Source: Gemmatimonadota bacterium
GTDB lineage: Bacteria; JBHIER01; G020348925
DNA: 32,894 nucleotides
Assembly (NCBI GenBank): GCA_020348925.1
Contig: CP070758.1
Span: 4,794,221-4,827,114 of the forward strand
Direction of reading: 5' to 3'
Position numbers and translations under genes: made by a program. Below, one piece after another: positions 1 to 8,417 of this stretch; the first letter of the stretch is position 1, and each line of letters starts with the position of its first letter. The notes under the pieces were generated by a model. It searched no databases and was not told where the DNA came from. It saw only the letters and a program-made list of their open reading frames with translations.

Positions 1-1903
1 CCTCGGAATCGATGACACCGTCGTTGTCGAAATCCCATTGCCAGGACGTGGCGTTTCCAGTGGATTGGTCTGTGAAGTGGACTTGGAGCGGGGCGTGGCC
101 GGTAGGGGGGTCGGCCGCGAACTGGGCGTAAAGGCTCGAGACTTTGAGGAGCCAGAGATCGTACCGACCGGCACCGTAAGAGTCGGTGTGGCCGGTTATG
201 ACGTAGTTCCCATCGCTTGTTTTACAGACTGCGCTCGGCCAGTCGGAACCGGAACCGCCAAAGTTCTTCGCCCAGACTTGGTTTCCCTCTGAATCCAGTT
301 CTATCATCCGCAGGTCATTTCTCAGGGTTTCGTACGATTTGATGGAACCGCAGACGAGGTATCCGCCGTCGTCCGTCTCGCAGAGTGACGTCCCGCGATC
401 GTGCAATGCCTCGCCGAAATTACTCCGCCACATCTCGTTTCCCTGAGCGTCGGTTTTTATGACCAGCCAGTTCAGCGGGGTGAAAACGTTGCTCTCGCCA
501 TTGAGCAGATAGCCGCCATCGCTTGTCTGGCAGACGGCATTGCCCCAATCGAAAGGAAAAGCTTCGGTATTCCCGTAAAAGTCATTCCATTCTTGATTCC
601 CGTCCGAATCCGTCTTGATCAAGAAGTAGTCCTGATTTGATGAATATGAAGAGTTGGCACCAATAATTATGAGGCCTCCGTCGGATGTCGTTCGGACATC
701 CCATCCCACATCCAGTCCATGGCCACCGAATACTCTTGTCCACAGCGTATCACCGTCGGAATTCGTTTTGATGAGCCAGACATCGCTACCACCTGCACCG
801 AAGGATTCGGTATATCCGCAGATGATGTACGTGCCATCGCTCATCTCACAGGCGGATCTTCCGATGTCTTCTTCCGGGCCCCCGAAGGTCCTCGTCCACA
901 GCTCGTCTCCGTTCGAGTCGGTCTTGATGAGGTACACATCATTCAGACCTTGTCCGAAGGATGTGGTGGAGCCTGTCAGGAGATAACCGCCGTCGTTCGT
1001 CCGGCACACCGAATATCCGTACTCCCAGCCGGGGCCGCCGAAGGTGCGCGACCATTGCTCGTCTCCCTGGGAGTCCGTCTTTACGAGATATATGTCGGAG
1101 GCACCTGCACCGAACGAATAGGTATAGCCGCATATGATGAAGCCCCCGTCGCCGGTCTCCTGGACGGACCTGCCTCCCTCGGAATCAGGGCCGCCGAATG
1201 TTTTGGCCCAGGTGGCTGCATCTTCATTGATGATGCGCGAAATCTTGGTTGAGGAGATATCAGTTTTCGTTTTGGTTTCTCCGCCACTGTCCCGTGTCAT
1301 AGCCAGGGCAGTGGTTATGGCCTGAATGTTATGATAGTGATTCGATTGACCCTGAACACCGGTCACGATATTTCCGTCAATGACTGGCGGGTGCGTATTT
1401 CCCATGAAATTTGCCCCCGCAGCCTCGTATTCGCTGATGAAATTATTTGAACCGACAATGTCAACATCTTGCAAACGATCAGCAGCAGCTAATACGCGCG
1501 GTCCTGAACACATTGTAAAAACAACCAATCCCGAATCAACGGCGGCCGTTACAAGGTCCATGGCTTCCTGACTGCCTATAATATCGGCCCACGGATTACC
1601 GCCACCCGCATACTCCGGGGGTAATATTAAAACATCATACTCTGTGATATCCGTGATCTCCGAGACAAGCACATCAGCCGTTAGGATGGGGATTCCAAAG
1701 AAAGGACAGTGTGGGAGTGATTCGTTCACTCCTGTCAGAGTGATGTCCCAGCCGTATTCCTCCAGATCGTCCCAGATGAAAAAGAAGTTCGGTCCATAAC
1801 CGTTCCCCATGAGAATTAATACCTCGATGTTTTCTGCCATAAGGCTGCAGACGGCCACGAGGACAAAAGCCAAACAGAGAGTAATAGTGAACACAGTCTT
1901 CAT
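1..1903 (-). CDS. Secreted DJ-1/PfpI-like domain + seven-repeat beta-propeller + PKD protein (3' end outside window)
   Basis: This frame is open from an ATG at 1903 to the left edge (634 codons, no stop), so the C-terminus is missing. An AAGGAGG ribosome site lies just upstream. Residues 1-23 are a signal peptide. About 24-200 resemble a DJ-1/PfpI (class I glutamine amidotransferase-like) fold: a VLILPPEYAGG strand and turn, then a nucleophile-elbow-like FTMCSGPRVLAAA with Cys132. About 232-590 hold seven repeats of about 51 residues of the type W-x-x-TFGG...S-x-x-x-T-x-DGGY...DxxLIKTDSxGd, which predicts a seven-bladed propeller. From about 591 a PKD domain begins (APLQVHFTDQS, WQWDFDNDG). 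Enzymatic activity of the PfpI part is uncertain. The likely location is the periplasm or outside the cell; further PKD or sorting domains probably lie beyond the edge. Confidence 0.85.
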   Translation of the reverse strand, partial: MKTVFTITLCLAFVLVAVCSLMAENIEVLILMGNGYGPNFFFIWDDLEEYGWDITLTGVNESLPHCPFFGIPILTADVLVSEITDITEYDVLILPPEYAGGGNPWADIIGSQEAMDLVTAAVDSGLVVFTMCSGPRVLAAADRLQDVDIVGSNNFISEYEAAGANFMGNTHPPVIDGNIVTGVQGQSNHYHNIQAITTALAMTRDSGGETKTKTDISSTKISRIINEDAATWAKTFGGPDSEGGRSVQETGDGGFIICGYTYSFGAGASDIYLVKTDSQGDEQWSRTFGGPGWEYGYSVCRTNDGGYLLTGSTTSFGQGLNDVYLIKTDSNGDELWTRTFGGPEEDIGRSACEMSDGTYIICGYTESFGAGGSDVWLIKTNSDGDTLWTRVFGGHGLDVGWDVRTTSDGGLIIIGANSSYSSNQDYFLIKTDSDGNQEWNDFYGNTEAFPFDWGNAVCQTSDGGYLLNGESNVFTPLNWLVIKTDAQGNEMWRSNFGEALHDRGTSLCETDDGGYLVCGSIKSYETLRNDLRMIELDSEGNQVWAKNFGGSGSDWPSAVCKTSDGNYVITGHTDSYGAGRYDLWLLKVSSLYAQFAADPPTGHAPLQVHFTDQSTGNATSWQWDFDNDGVIDSE

Positions 1904-2564
1904 GGTATCCCCTCCTTGTTCAATAGGTACGGTACATGTGGTTTTTTGGGTGGTATGCATATTCAGTCCCGATTCTCCCAATGGCGGTGTGTTAGATCAT
2001 GGTTGCAAAACTTTTGTTTCACTGATGGAAGATGTTTATGGTTACGCAAAATACATGCCACAAGTTCCCTACACAGACGTCAAAATTGATATTTTTTGAA
2101 GGTTTTGAAATAGAGTGTGTTACACGGTTACCGCTGTTGATAGTCGGTGCGATCGGGGAAATCATGCAGGAAGTTGCACGAGGGGAGAGGAAATGTTTTG
2201 CAGGTCCTTCACGTCGCTCTTCAGTCGAGGGGTGGTGCGACGTAATACGATCTGAAGGAAATATCGATCATGGATGGAAAGAGAAGAAGATATATGGCCT
2301 GCTTTATTCACAAGCTGTCATTCCTGCCCCCGTAATAGAATACGGGGTAAACTCCGTGCCGGAATCTCCTCGATTGGCTCAACCTCATATCTACTGAGCA
2401 GATTCCGGGATAAAACCGGAATGGCACAGTCTCTCATCGTGGAAGGTGCCATTAAACAACGTTGAAAATCAGTGTTTTTTTAACTCTATAGATATGTTCA
2501 TTTTACGTTGAACTCTGGTTGATTTTATGAATAATCCAGGTACAATGTGATCCCAAACAAAATT
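1904..2564. other. Gene-poor intergenic region
   Basis: I see no supported gene here. Short open frames on the plus strand have no ribosome site and no recognisable domain, and one runs through the dispersed repeat at 2315-2429. The stretch next to 1903 should hold the promoter of the leftward secreted-protein gene, but I found no convincing -35/-10 pair. Confidence 0.5.
2315..2429. repeat. Dispersed palindromic repeat (CTGTCATTCC...GGAATGGCACAG ends)
   Basis: The element begins CTGTCATTCCTG and ends GGAATGGCACAG, which are imperfect inverted termini. An internal hairpin, CCCCGTA-atagaa-TACGGGG, lies at 2328-2347. It resembles other elements in this window with GTCATT/AATGAC ends (2891-3022 and 26143-26260), so it is probably a small non-coding dispersed repeat rather than coding sequence. 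Confidence 0.5.
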
Positions 2565-2584
2565 CTCCCCTTAGGTAAAGGGGA

Positions 2585-2818
2585 GTGAGAGGGGATTGTT
2601 TCACGGAGATTTCTTTCGGTTTACCAAAGAATGCGAAGGTTATACTTACAGTCTATAATATTCTGGGGCAAGAAGTGGCAGTGTTGGTTGACGGTGATCT
2701 AAATGCCGGTCACCACACAGTGAACTGGAATGGTGAGAATGCCACCAGCGGCGTCTACTTCTATAGGATCGAGGCGAACGAATTCACGGCCACGAGACGG
2801 ATGGTGTTGATGAAATAG
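2585..2818 (+). pseudogene. Orphan C-terminal sorting domain (T9SS type A / FlgD Ig-like) remnant
   Basis: The frame reads TEISFGLPKNAKVILTVYN, then LGQEVAVLVDG, a WNGENATSGVYFYRI core and a basic RRMVLMK tail before the stop. This is the usual C-terminal secretion or sorting module of large exported proteins in FCB-group bacteria. Only this last domain is present. The possible GTG at 2585 has no passenger domain behind it and is preceded by a hairpin at 2565-2585 (CTCCCCTT/AAGGGGAG) that looks like dispersed-repeat debris. The original terminator still follows at 2841. I read it as the 3' remnant of a deleted secreted-protein gene; expression as a 77-residue peptide is possible but unlikely. 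Confidence 0.65.
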
Positions 2819-2840
2819 TGACCTGTGGCATTTAACCAGA

Positions 2841-2876
2841 AGCCGCCGGGAGTGTCACTCCTCGGCGGCTTTTTTG
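2841..2876 (+). terminator. Rho-independent terminator after the sorting-domain remnant
   Basis: AGCCGCCGGGAGTG pairs with CACTCCTCGGCGGCT (one bulged T) and is followed by a run of T. It lies 22 bases after the stop of the remnant gene, which fits it being that gene's original terminator. Confidence 0.85.
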
Positions 2877-2890
2877 TAGGAAATTTATTT

Positions 2891-3022
2891 CTGTCATTGC
2901 GAAAAAGGCCGTCGGATTGAGATTCCTCACTTGGTTCGAAAGAGGCTCCGCAAAGCGCAGTGAAGAATCTCACTCATTAGGGAAGAGATTCTTCGCCCGA
3001 CAAAGCGGACTCAGAATGACAG
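2891..3022. repeat. Dispersed palindromic repeat (CTGTCATT...AATGACAG)
   Basis: Perfect 8-base inverted termini, CTGTCATT (2891-2898) and AATGACAG (3015-3022), enclose an internal perfect 10-base inverted repeat, GAAGAATCTC (2962-2971) and GAGATTCTTC (2985-2994). This architecture is typical of small dispersed palindromic elements found in intergenic DNA of many bacteria. It carries no open frame of note. Confidence 0.65.
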
Positions 3023-3131
3023 TTCCGTTAAAATGTTTGCCAAGAATCGCTCAATTAAGGTTATAAATAAATAGGGCTGACGACGAAAAGGGGAAATCAT
3101 TAGCTTTCAATTGATATCCCTTGTATTGACG

Positions 3132-3209
<78 letters not shown>

Positions 3210-3224
3210 ACGAAAAACCTGAGT

Positions 3225-3253
3225 AATATAACAAAAGATTCTTTCAATGCCAA
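3225..3253 (-). promoter_or_regulatory. Sigma70-like promoter for tRNA-Pro
   Basis: On the minus strand TTGGCA (3253-3248) and TATATT (3230-3225) are separated by exactly 17 bases. The -10 ends 16 bases before the mature tRNA 5' end. Confidence 0.7.
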
Positions 3254-3404
3254 GCCTAAGTTATTCAGACATCGGTGCCAGAGCCGGAAAACCGCGCCAC
3301 AAAACTGGAGCCACAATATGACACAAAATGACAGAAGATGACACAAAACACATGCCCCTCAGCCGATACGGGATTTTCGGGCCGAGCCATTTGATTTTGT
3401 TTGC

Positions 3405-5696
3405 TTATTCCCAGGCTTTCTGGACTATGCGGCCTTCAAGAATCATTTGCTCCGTCAGAAGCGGTAGGGCCTGATCTTGGTCTCCCATGACCAGTTTGTA
3501 TTCGTCGGCGAATGTGTTCTGCTCCCCTTCGTTGGAATAGGGGAGAACAAAGAAGACCCTTCCGTCTTCGTTCGATTTTAGGAATTGAATGTAGGGGAAC
3601 GTCCGGCCGTGCGGCGTATGGATGTTTGTGGAGAGTATGACTTCGGTGTGGGGGGGCAAGCGTGTCACCTCAATTCGGGCGCCGCGGACGTATTCAAAAA
3701 GCTTGATGCGGGCGACGTTTGGTTCGCTCAATGTTTCATCCCGGCCACGGCTCTCTGCGACGAGGCGCAATCGAGCCAGAGGGGGATAGTACACCTGGTT
3801 CTGCACATCGATGAAGGAGCCGCCATAGCGCCAGACGAGGCGGTATAAGACCGTCGGGAACATGCGGGGGGCAAAGACGATTCGGCCGGTGTTCGGGTCA
3901 AAATCCGAAACGTAGGCGAGCATGCTTTTATCCAGGATCATACTCTGATACATACTCGGCAGATCCTGGCAGAGGATATAACGGACTCTGTTTTCATCCA
4001 AAAAACGGTACGCGTCGGTGTTCTCTGTACTGAAGAAAAACCGGTTCAACCGACTCAGGTCGGTGGCGTGCTCGCCGAAATTGTCGGCCAATACCGGCCA
4101 TTTACCGTAATACTTGATGTAATGCCCGAGATTCCAATCGCTGAGGACCCCATAGTCTGGGGGCGCATGAGACCGAAGGGAGAGGGCGTCGGAAGGACGA
4201 TTCTCTTTCAAGTATTGTAATATGGGCTTGGTTTCTCTGTAAACCGCAGAAGTGATATCCTGGCCGCCGAAGGATTTCGTACACGGGTAATACGATACGA
4301 GGAGACCTGCGACAAGGAGAGGAATGACAAGCCATTGAAACGGCAGCTTTTTGTATGTCCAGTTTATGAGGGAAACCAACATCAGACCGTAGAGGATCGC
4401 CAGGTATGGAAGGAAGCGGACTTGGAACAGGCCAAAAGCGGCAAAGATGATGGTTACCACAAACAGGATTTTTTCGTGCGCGTTGAGCCGGGACCAACGG
4501 GAGACCATTACGATCCAGACGATGGGGAGCAGGAGAATTGCCCAGGACATGTATTGGCCGAGTTCATCAAAGGCTCTGTCCCATGAGGTTCTGAGCAGGG
4601 AATGGCTCTCTGCGATCTGGGCCTGCCATCCTGTCCACGTTCGCAGCAAATAGGTTGTACCGATGAAAATTTGTTTGAGAAGAAAGAGCGTTAGGACCAC
4701 GGTCAGGGTCGCTGTCGCAGCACAGGATGCGTACTTCGCATAACGGGGGAATTTCGGATGGGACGCGCCTGACAACCATAGGGTGAAAAAGAAAAGGGAC
4801 ATGACCAAAAGGACCATCGATTGAAAAAGACCGTAATGGGTGTGGGCCAACGGCACGCCCCGAAGGTGATAAAAGAGGCCGAAGGGTAGCGTCGTCAAAA
4901 AACCGGTCCCGTTGACCGCGACGCCAAAAGCCCACAAATGAGACCGTGTGGTCTTGCCGGCAAATGGCAGCAAACTCAGAAGAAAAACTCCTTCGAGGAG
5001 AAGCAGACCGTGCTGAACCAGCAGCCCCAGGCCGAGACAGATGCCCGGAAGGGTCCAGTTCCATTGGAAGTTCTTTTTACGCCGGATGGTTGGGAGGCTT
5101 TTCATAAGACTGGCTACGAATAGAGCGACATACAGAAGTTCGGCCGCGTGATGGTCCAACTGTCCCACATAGCTGTAATGGATGACAATGGGCAAGACCG
5201 CCGGAGCGCACGCTGCGAGAAAGGCGTTCCACCTCTTTCCGGGCCAAAATCGAAGTCCCATTGTGTAGACGACGAGAGCTGTTGCACAAAAGAGCAAAAG
5301 CGGGAGAAAGAGGAGACCTCCGGGAGGCGACGTGTGTCCCGGAAAGAGACTGAGAAAACCCCAGACGCCGGTGAGAAGGAGATCATACAGCGGTGGCCAA
5401 ATGATGTATGCCCCGAAGGGATGATTCATGTATGAGTCGAAGACAGGGATATCGGGGAAGGAGTGCATGATCAACTCCGCCCTCCGGAGATGGTAGCAGG
5501 CGTCCGGGTCCCTGATGACTGGATCCCCGCCGGTGAAGGTCATAGCGTAGTAAGGAAGAACGCGCAGTCCGAGGGAGATGACGAGGAGGGCTGCGATGAA
5601 AGGGAGATGTTGAAGAACCTTCGAGCGCTGTGAGGCACCGCGAGGGTCCGAGCTGTCGCGAGGTGCGGGGTGATTCTTATCTCTTTTTCTTGTCAT
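3405..5696 (-). CDS. STT3/PglB/AglB-family oligosaccharyltransferase-like membrane protein
   Basis: A 763-residue multi-spanning protein. The first loop has the DPDACYH motif (residues 63-69), matching the first acidic metal-binding motif of STT3 proteins. The LDHHAAE motif (180-186) matches the DHH signature. QIAESHS (about 360-366) matches the TIxE/SVSE loop. The first part of the soluble C-terminal domain has SDWNLGHYI followed by LADN (519-538), at the place of the WWDYG acceptor-binding motif. Such enzymes transfer a glycan from a polyprenyl carrier to protein on the periplasmic face. I chose ATG 5696, which has an AGAAGGA site upstream; an in-frame GTG at 5720 has none. It lies 62 bases after an SMR-type membrane protein gene and is last in the smpB run. 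The acceptor motif is non-canonical, so the acceptor could differ from the Asn sequon. Confidence 0.85.
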   Translation of the reverse strand: MTRKRDKNHPAPRDSSDPRGASQRSKVLQHLPFIAALLVISLGLRVLPYYAMTFTGGDPVIRDPDACYHLRRAELIMHSFPDIPVFDSYMNHPFGAYIIWPPLYDLLLTGVWGFLSLFPGHTSPPGGLLFLPLLLFCATALVVYTMGLRFWPGKRWNAFLAACAPAVLPIVIHYSYVGQLDHHAAELLYVALFVASLMKSLPTIRRKKNFQWNWTLPGICLGLGLLVQHGLLLLEGVFLLSLLPFAGKTTRSHLWAFGVAVNGTGFLTTLPFGLFYHLRGVPLAHTHYGLFQSMVLLVMSLFFFTLWLSGASHPKFPRYAKYASCAATATLTVVLTLFLLKQIFIGTTYLLRTWTGWQAQIAESHSLLRTSWDRAFDELGQYMSWAILLLPIVWIVMVSRWSRLNAHEKILFVVTIIFAAFGLFQVRFLPYLAILYGLMLVSLINWTYKKLPFQWLVIPLLVAGLLVSYYPCTKSFGGQDITSAVYRETKPILQYLKENRPSDALSLRSHAPPDYGVLSDWNLGHYIKYYGKWPVLADNFGEHATDLSRLNRFFFSTENTDAYRFLDENRVRYILCQDLPSMYQSMILDKSMLAYVSDFDPNTGRIVFAPRMFPTVLYRLVWRYGGSFIDVQNQVYYPPLARLRLVAESRGRDETLSEPNVARIKLFEYVRGARIEVTRLPPHTEVILSTNIHTPHGRTFPYIQFLKSNEDGRVFFVLPYSNEGEQNTFADEYKLVMGDQDQALPLLTEQMILEGRIVQKAWE

Positions 5697-5758
5697 ATGT
5701 TCCTTCTTCTCCGGATACACGATAGGAGGCGTAGAACGGAGTCCATTGGTGTTTGAAC

Positions 5759-6124
5759 CTAACTTTTAAAGATGAGACAGAGTCCGACAACGACGGTCAA
5801 CGTTCCCAGAACTCTCAAGGTGGACAGATGCTCCTGAAAGAGCCAGTAGGAGAGGAGCATAATTAAAATATAGCCTAAACTCAATACAGGATAGGCGTAA
5901 CTGAGATCGACGCGCGACAGAGCGATGATCCAGAAGAAGGCACTTATTCCGTAAAGGAACAGTCCGAGGATAATAAACGGATTCGAGAAGGCGTGATAGA
6001 CGGTCGCAAAGATTTTGTTCATGTGAAGGTCGAGAGGACCTCTAACGAGAGCGCCCTTTTTTATACACAGCTGTCCAATGACATTGAGAAGGACACTTAT
6101 CAGGACGTACCAGAGATGACTCAT
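5759..6124 (-). CDS. SMR/EamA-type four-helix membrane protein (possible lipid-carrier flippase subunit)
   Basis: 121 residues with four hydrophobic helices. The third and fourth carry the family-like DLSYAYPVLSLGYIL and GTLTVVVGLCLIF. The size and the YPVLS-type motif resemble small multidrug-resistance proteins and the ArnE/ArnF subunits that flip aminoarabinose-phosphoundecaprenol. A GAGG site lies 8 bases before ATG 6124. It is 52 bases after rdgB and is followed by the STT3-like gene, so a role in moving a polyprenyl-linked sugar is attractive. That role is inferred from context; a drug or polyamine exporter cannot be excluded. Confidence 0.75.
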   Translation of the reverse strand: MSHLWYVLISVLLNVIGQLCIKKGALVRGPLDLHMNKIFATVYHAFSNPFIILGLFLYGISAFFWIIALSRVDLSYAYPVLSLGYILIMLLSYWLFQEHLSTLRVLGTLTVVVGLCLIFKS

Positions 6125-6176
6125 TTCATAAACCTCATCTTCAATGATCGAAGGGCTTTCTTGCCTCGATCTGTAG

Positions 6177-6797
6177 TCAACGGTTGTGGTGCTTCTTTGA
6201 CCTGTTCTCGAAAGTCTCTGTCAAGAGTTTTTTGGCCAAGGCAAGCGCTCTGGCCCGGTGGCTTATTCGGTTCTTCACCGCCTCTCCCAATTCGGCGAAG
6301 GTCCTGTTGTACTCGGGGACGATGAAGAGAGGATCGTACCCGAATCCGGCAGTACCCCTCGGTTCACAGGAAATAATACCCTCGCATGTCCCTTCGACCG
6401 TTCTGGTCGTCGCTCCGGGTTGCGCCAGGGCGATGACGCAGCGGAATCGAGCTTGGCGCCGACTGTTGGGGACTTCTTGCATGAGATAAAGGACCTTCCT
6501 GATGTTATCCTCATCGCTGCATTGAGGTCCGGCAAAACGTGAGGAGAGAACACCGGGACGTCCGTTTAGGGCCTCAATTTCCAGACCCGAATCATCAGCC
6601 AAGACCGGGAATCGAACTTCTTTGCAGACGATCTCGGCTTTCTTTATTGCGTTCTCGTGGAACGTTTTACCGTCTTCAACGATCTTGGGAAGGGACGGAT
6701 AATGGGCGCAGGAATGAATATCGAGATGGAGATCCTGGAGAATACTCTTCATCTCCTGGATTTTCCCTTTGTTCCGTGTGGCTAATATCAGTTTCAT
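6177..6797 (-). CDS. rdgB: Non-canonical purine NTP pyrophosphatase (RdgB/HAM1, XTP/dITP diphosphatase)
   Basis: 206 residues, the normal length. It begins with [16 protein letters not shown], the nucleotide-binding N-terminus of the family. DDSGLEIEALNGRPGVLSSRF follows, then AGFGYDPLF and SHRARAL near the C-terminus. The enzyme hydrolyses dITP, XTP and ITP to the monophosphates and so keeps deaminated purines out of DNA and RNA. Its ATG overlaps the rph stop by one base (TAATG), so the two are translationally coupled, a common pairing in bacteria. Confidence 0.95.
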   Translation of the reverse strand: MKLILATRNKGKIQEMKSILQDLHLDIHSCAHYPSLPKIVEDGKTFHENAIKKAEIVCKEVRFPVLADDSGLEIEALNGRPGVLSSRFAGPQCSDEDNIRKVLYLMQEVPNSRRQARFRCVIALAQPGATTRTVEGTCEGIISCEPRGTAGFGYDPLFIVPEYNRTFAELGEAVKNRISHRARALALAKKLLTETFENRSKKHHNR

Positions 6798-7519
6798 TAC
6801 GTGTGAACCTGGAGGGCCTTCCGCTGGCTTTCGATGATCTCTTTGATGCCTTTTTTGGCCAGTGCGAGGAGGCTTTTCATTTTCGCTTCCGAGAAAGGTT
6901 CTTTCTCCGCTGTCCCCTGAATTTCGACAAATTTTCCAGAACCGGTCATAATGATGTTCATATCCACATCAGCATGGGAATCCTCGCTGTACGTCAAATC
7001 GACGTACGGGACGTCTCGAACGATACCGACGCTCACGGCCCCAACGAAATCAGTAATGAGTCCGGCTTCGATCAATGTGTCGCCCCCGATGAGGCGAAGT
7101 GCATCGTACAGAGCCACAAAACCGCCCGAAATCGAAGCGGTTCGTGTACCGCCATCGGCCTGTATGACGTCGCAGTCAATAAAAATGGTTTGCTCACCTA
7201 AGTAGGTGAGGTTCGTGACCGCTCTCATGGAACGTCCGATGAGGCGCTGGATTTCGTGAGTCCTGCCGCTCACACGCCCTTTCGTTGATTCGCGGATGAT
7301 GCGTTTATCGGAGCTGCACGGTAACATTCCGTATTCAGCGGTGATCCAGCCTTGATTCGATCCGCGCAGAAACGGTGGGACTCCCTCTTCAATACTGGCT
7401 GAACAGATCACCCGGGTCTTGCCCACCTCGATGAGGGCTGATCCCCTCGCATTCTGAAGATAATTTCGTCGGATCGTAATCGGCCTGATCTCGTCAGGCG
7501 CTCTTTTGTCGTTTCTCAT
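6797..7519 (-). CDS. rph: Ribonuclease PH
   Basis: 240 residues, full length. The N-terminal [14 protein letters not shown], the GRSMRAV segment and the [19 protein letters not shown] phosphorolytic core are family hallmarks. The enzyme removes 3' nucleotides of tRNA precursors by phosphorolysis. An AAGGA site lies six bases upstream of ATG 7519. The start overlaps the murI stop by four bases (ATGA) and the stop overlaps the rdgB start by one base. Confidence 0.96.
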   Translation of the reverse strand: MRNDKRAPDEIRPITIRRNYLQNARGSALIEVGKTRVICSASIEEGVPPFLRGSNQGWITAEYGMLPCSSDKRIIRESTKGRVSGRTHEIQRLIGRSMRAVTNLTYLGEQTIFIDCDVIQADGGTRTASISGGFVALYDALRLIGGDTLIEAGLITDFVGAVSVGIVRDVPYVDLTYSEDSHADVDMNIIMTGSGKFVEIQGTAEKEPFSEAKMKSLLALAKKGIKEIIESQRKALQVHT

Positions 7520-8394
7520 AAGATGTCCTTTTTTGGATTTTCGTACTTTTCAATATCGACACGTTCCACCGACCCCAGTGAATTCCCGAGAAATCGCTCG
7601 GCCACCTCTCGAAAGCGGTGGGGCACATCACTCACATAATAGGTTCGTCTTGCATCCTCCCTGTGACGGCGGAGCAATTCTCTCTTTTGGAGAAGCGCAC
7701 GGAGTTCTCTGGCCGTCTCTTCAGCCGAGTCGATAAGAGTGATATCCGGACCCATAACCTTGGAGATGACGAGTTTCAAGAGGGGATAGTGGGTGCACCC
7801 GAGAATGAGGGTATCAATGTTCTGTTTTTTGAGAGGGGTCAGGTATGCCTCGGCAATGAGAAGGGTTGGGCGACGATCGACCCAGCCTTCTTCTGCCAGG
7901 GGGACGAAGAGGGGACACGCTTGTCCGAAGACTTTGAAGGTACTCCCGTGCCGGCGAATGGCTTGGTGGTAAGCCTCACTTTCAATTGTGCCCACAGTGC
8001 CGATGACCCCGATTTTTCCCGTCTTGGTCGTTTGAACGGCTGCCTTTACTCCGGGTTCGATAACGCCCATGACAGGCACAGGCATATGCTCCTGGACGGT
8101 CTGCAGAGCGACAGATGAGGCCGTGTTGCAGGCGATCACGATTGCCTTAATACCCTCTTCCAAAAGAAATTGAGAATTTTGCAGAGCGAACCGTCTGACG
8201 AGTTTTTCTGATTTGGGGCCATAGGGAACCCTGGCGGTATCTCCAAAATAGACCGTGCTCTCGTGAGGGAGGATTCGATGGATCTGTCTCACCACGGTGA
8301 GACCCCCGATGCCTGAATCGAAGACCCCGATCGCTTTCCGCGGGTCGCCTTTCTCAACTAAATTTTCCTGAAAATTACTGGGGTTCCTTGGCAT
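7516..8394 (-). CDS. murI: Glutamate racemase
   Basis: 292 residues. [18 protein letters not shown] near the N-terminus, [11 protein letters not shown] with the first catalytic Cys and [11 protein letters not shown] with the second are all present. The protein makes D-glutamate for peptidoglycan. It lies 23 bases after the cell-wall amidase gene and overlaps rph by four bases. The ATG at 8394 has only a weak ribosome site, so translation may be coupled. About 20 residues precede the conserved core, slightly more than usual, so a later start is possible. Confidence 0.96.
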   Translation of the reverse strand: MPRNPSNFQENLVEKGDPRKAIGVFDSGIGGLTVVRQIHRILPHESTVYFGDTARVPYGPKSEKLVRRFALQNSQFLLEEGIKAIVIACNTASSVALQTVQEHMPVPVMGVIEPGVKAAVQTTKTGKIGVIGTVGTIESEAYHQAIRRHGSTFKVFGQACPLFVPLAEEGWVDRRPTLLIAEAYLTPLKKQNIDTLILGCTHYPLLKLVISKVMGPDITLIDSAEETARELRALLQKRELLRRHREDARRTYYVSDVPHRFREVAERFLGNSLGSVERVDIEKYENPKKDIL

Positions 8395-8417
8395 GTGATT
8401 GGATTTTTTCGGTGAAA

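Noticed and set aside
719-1252. Plus-strand frame of 177 codons
   Set aside because: It is the complement of the propeller repeats of the minus-strand secreted protein.
2032-2397. Plus-strand 121-codon frame
   Set aside because: It reads through a palindromic repeat, has no ribosome site, and shows no motif.
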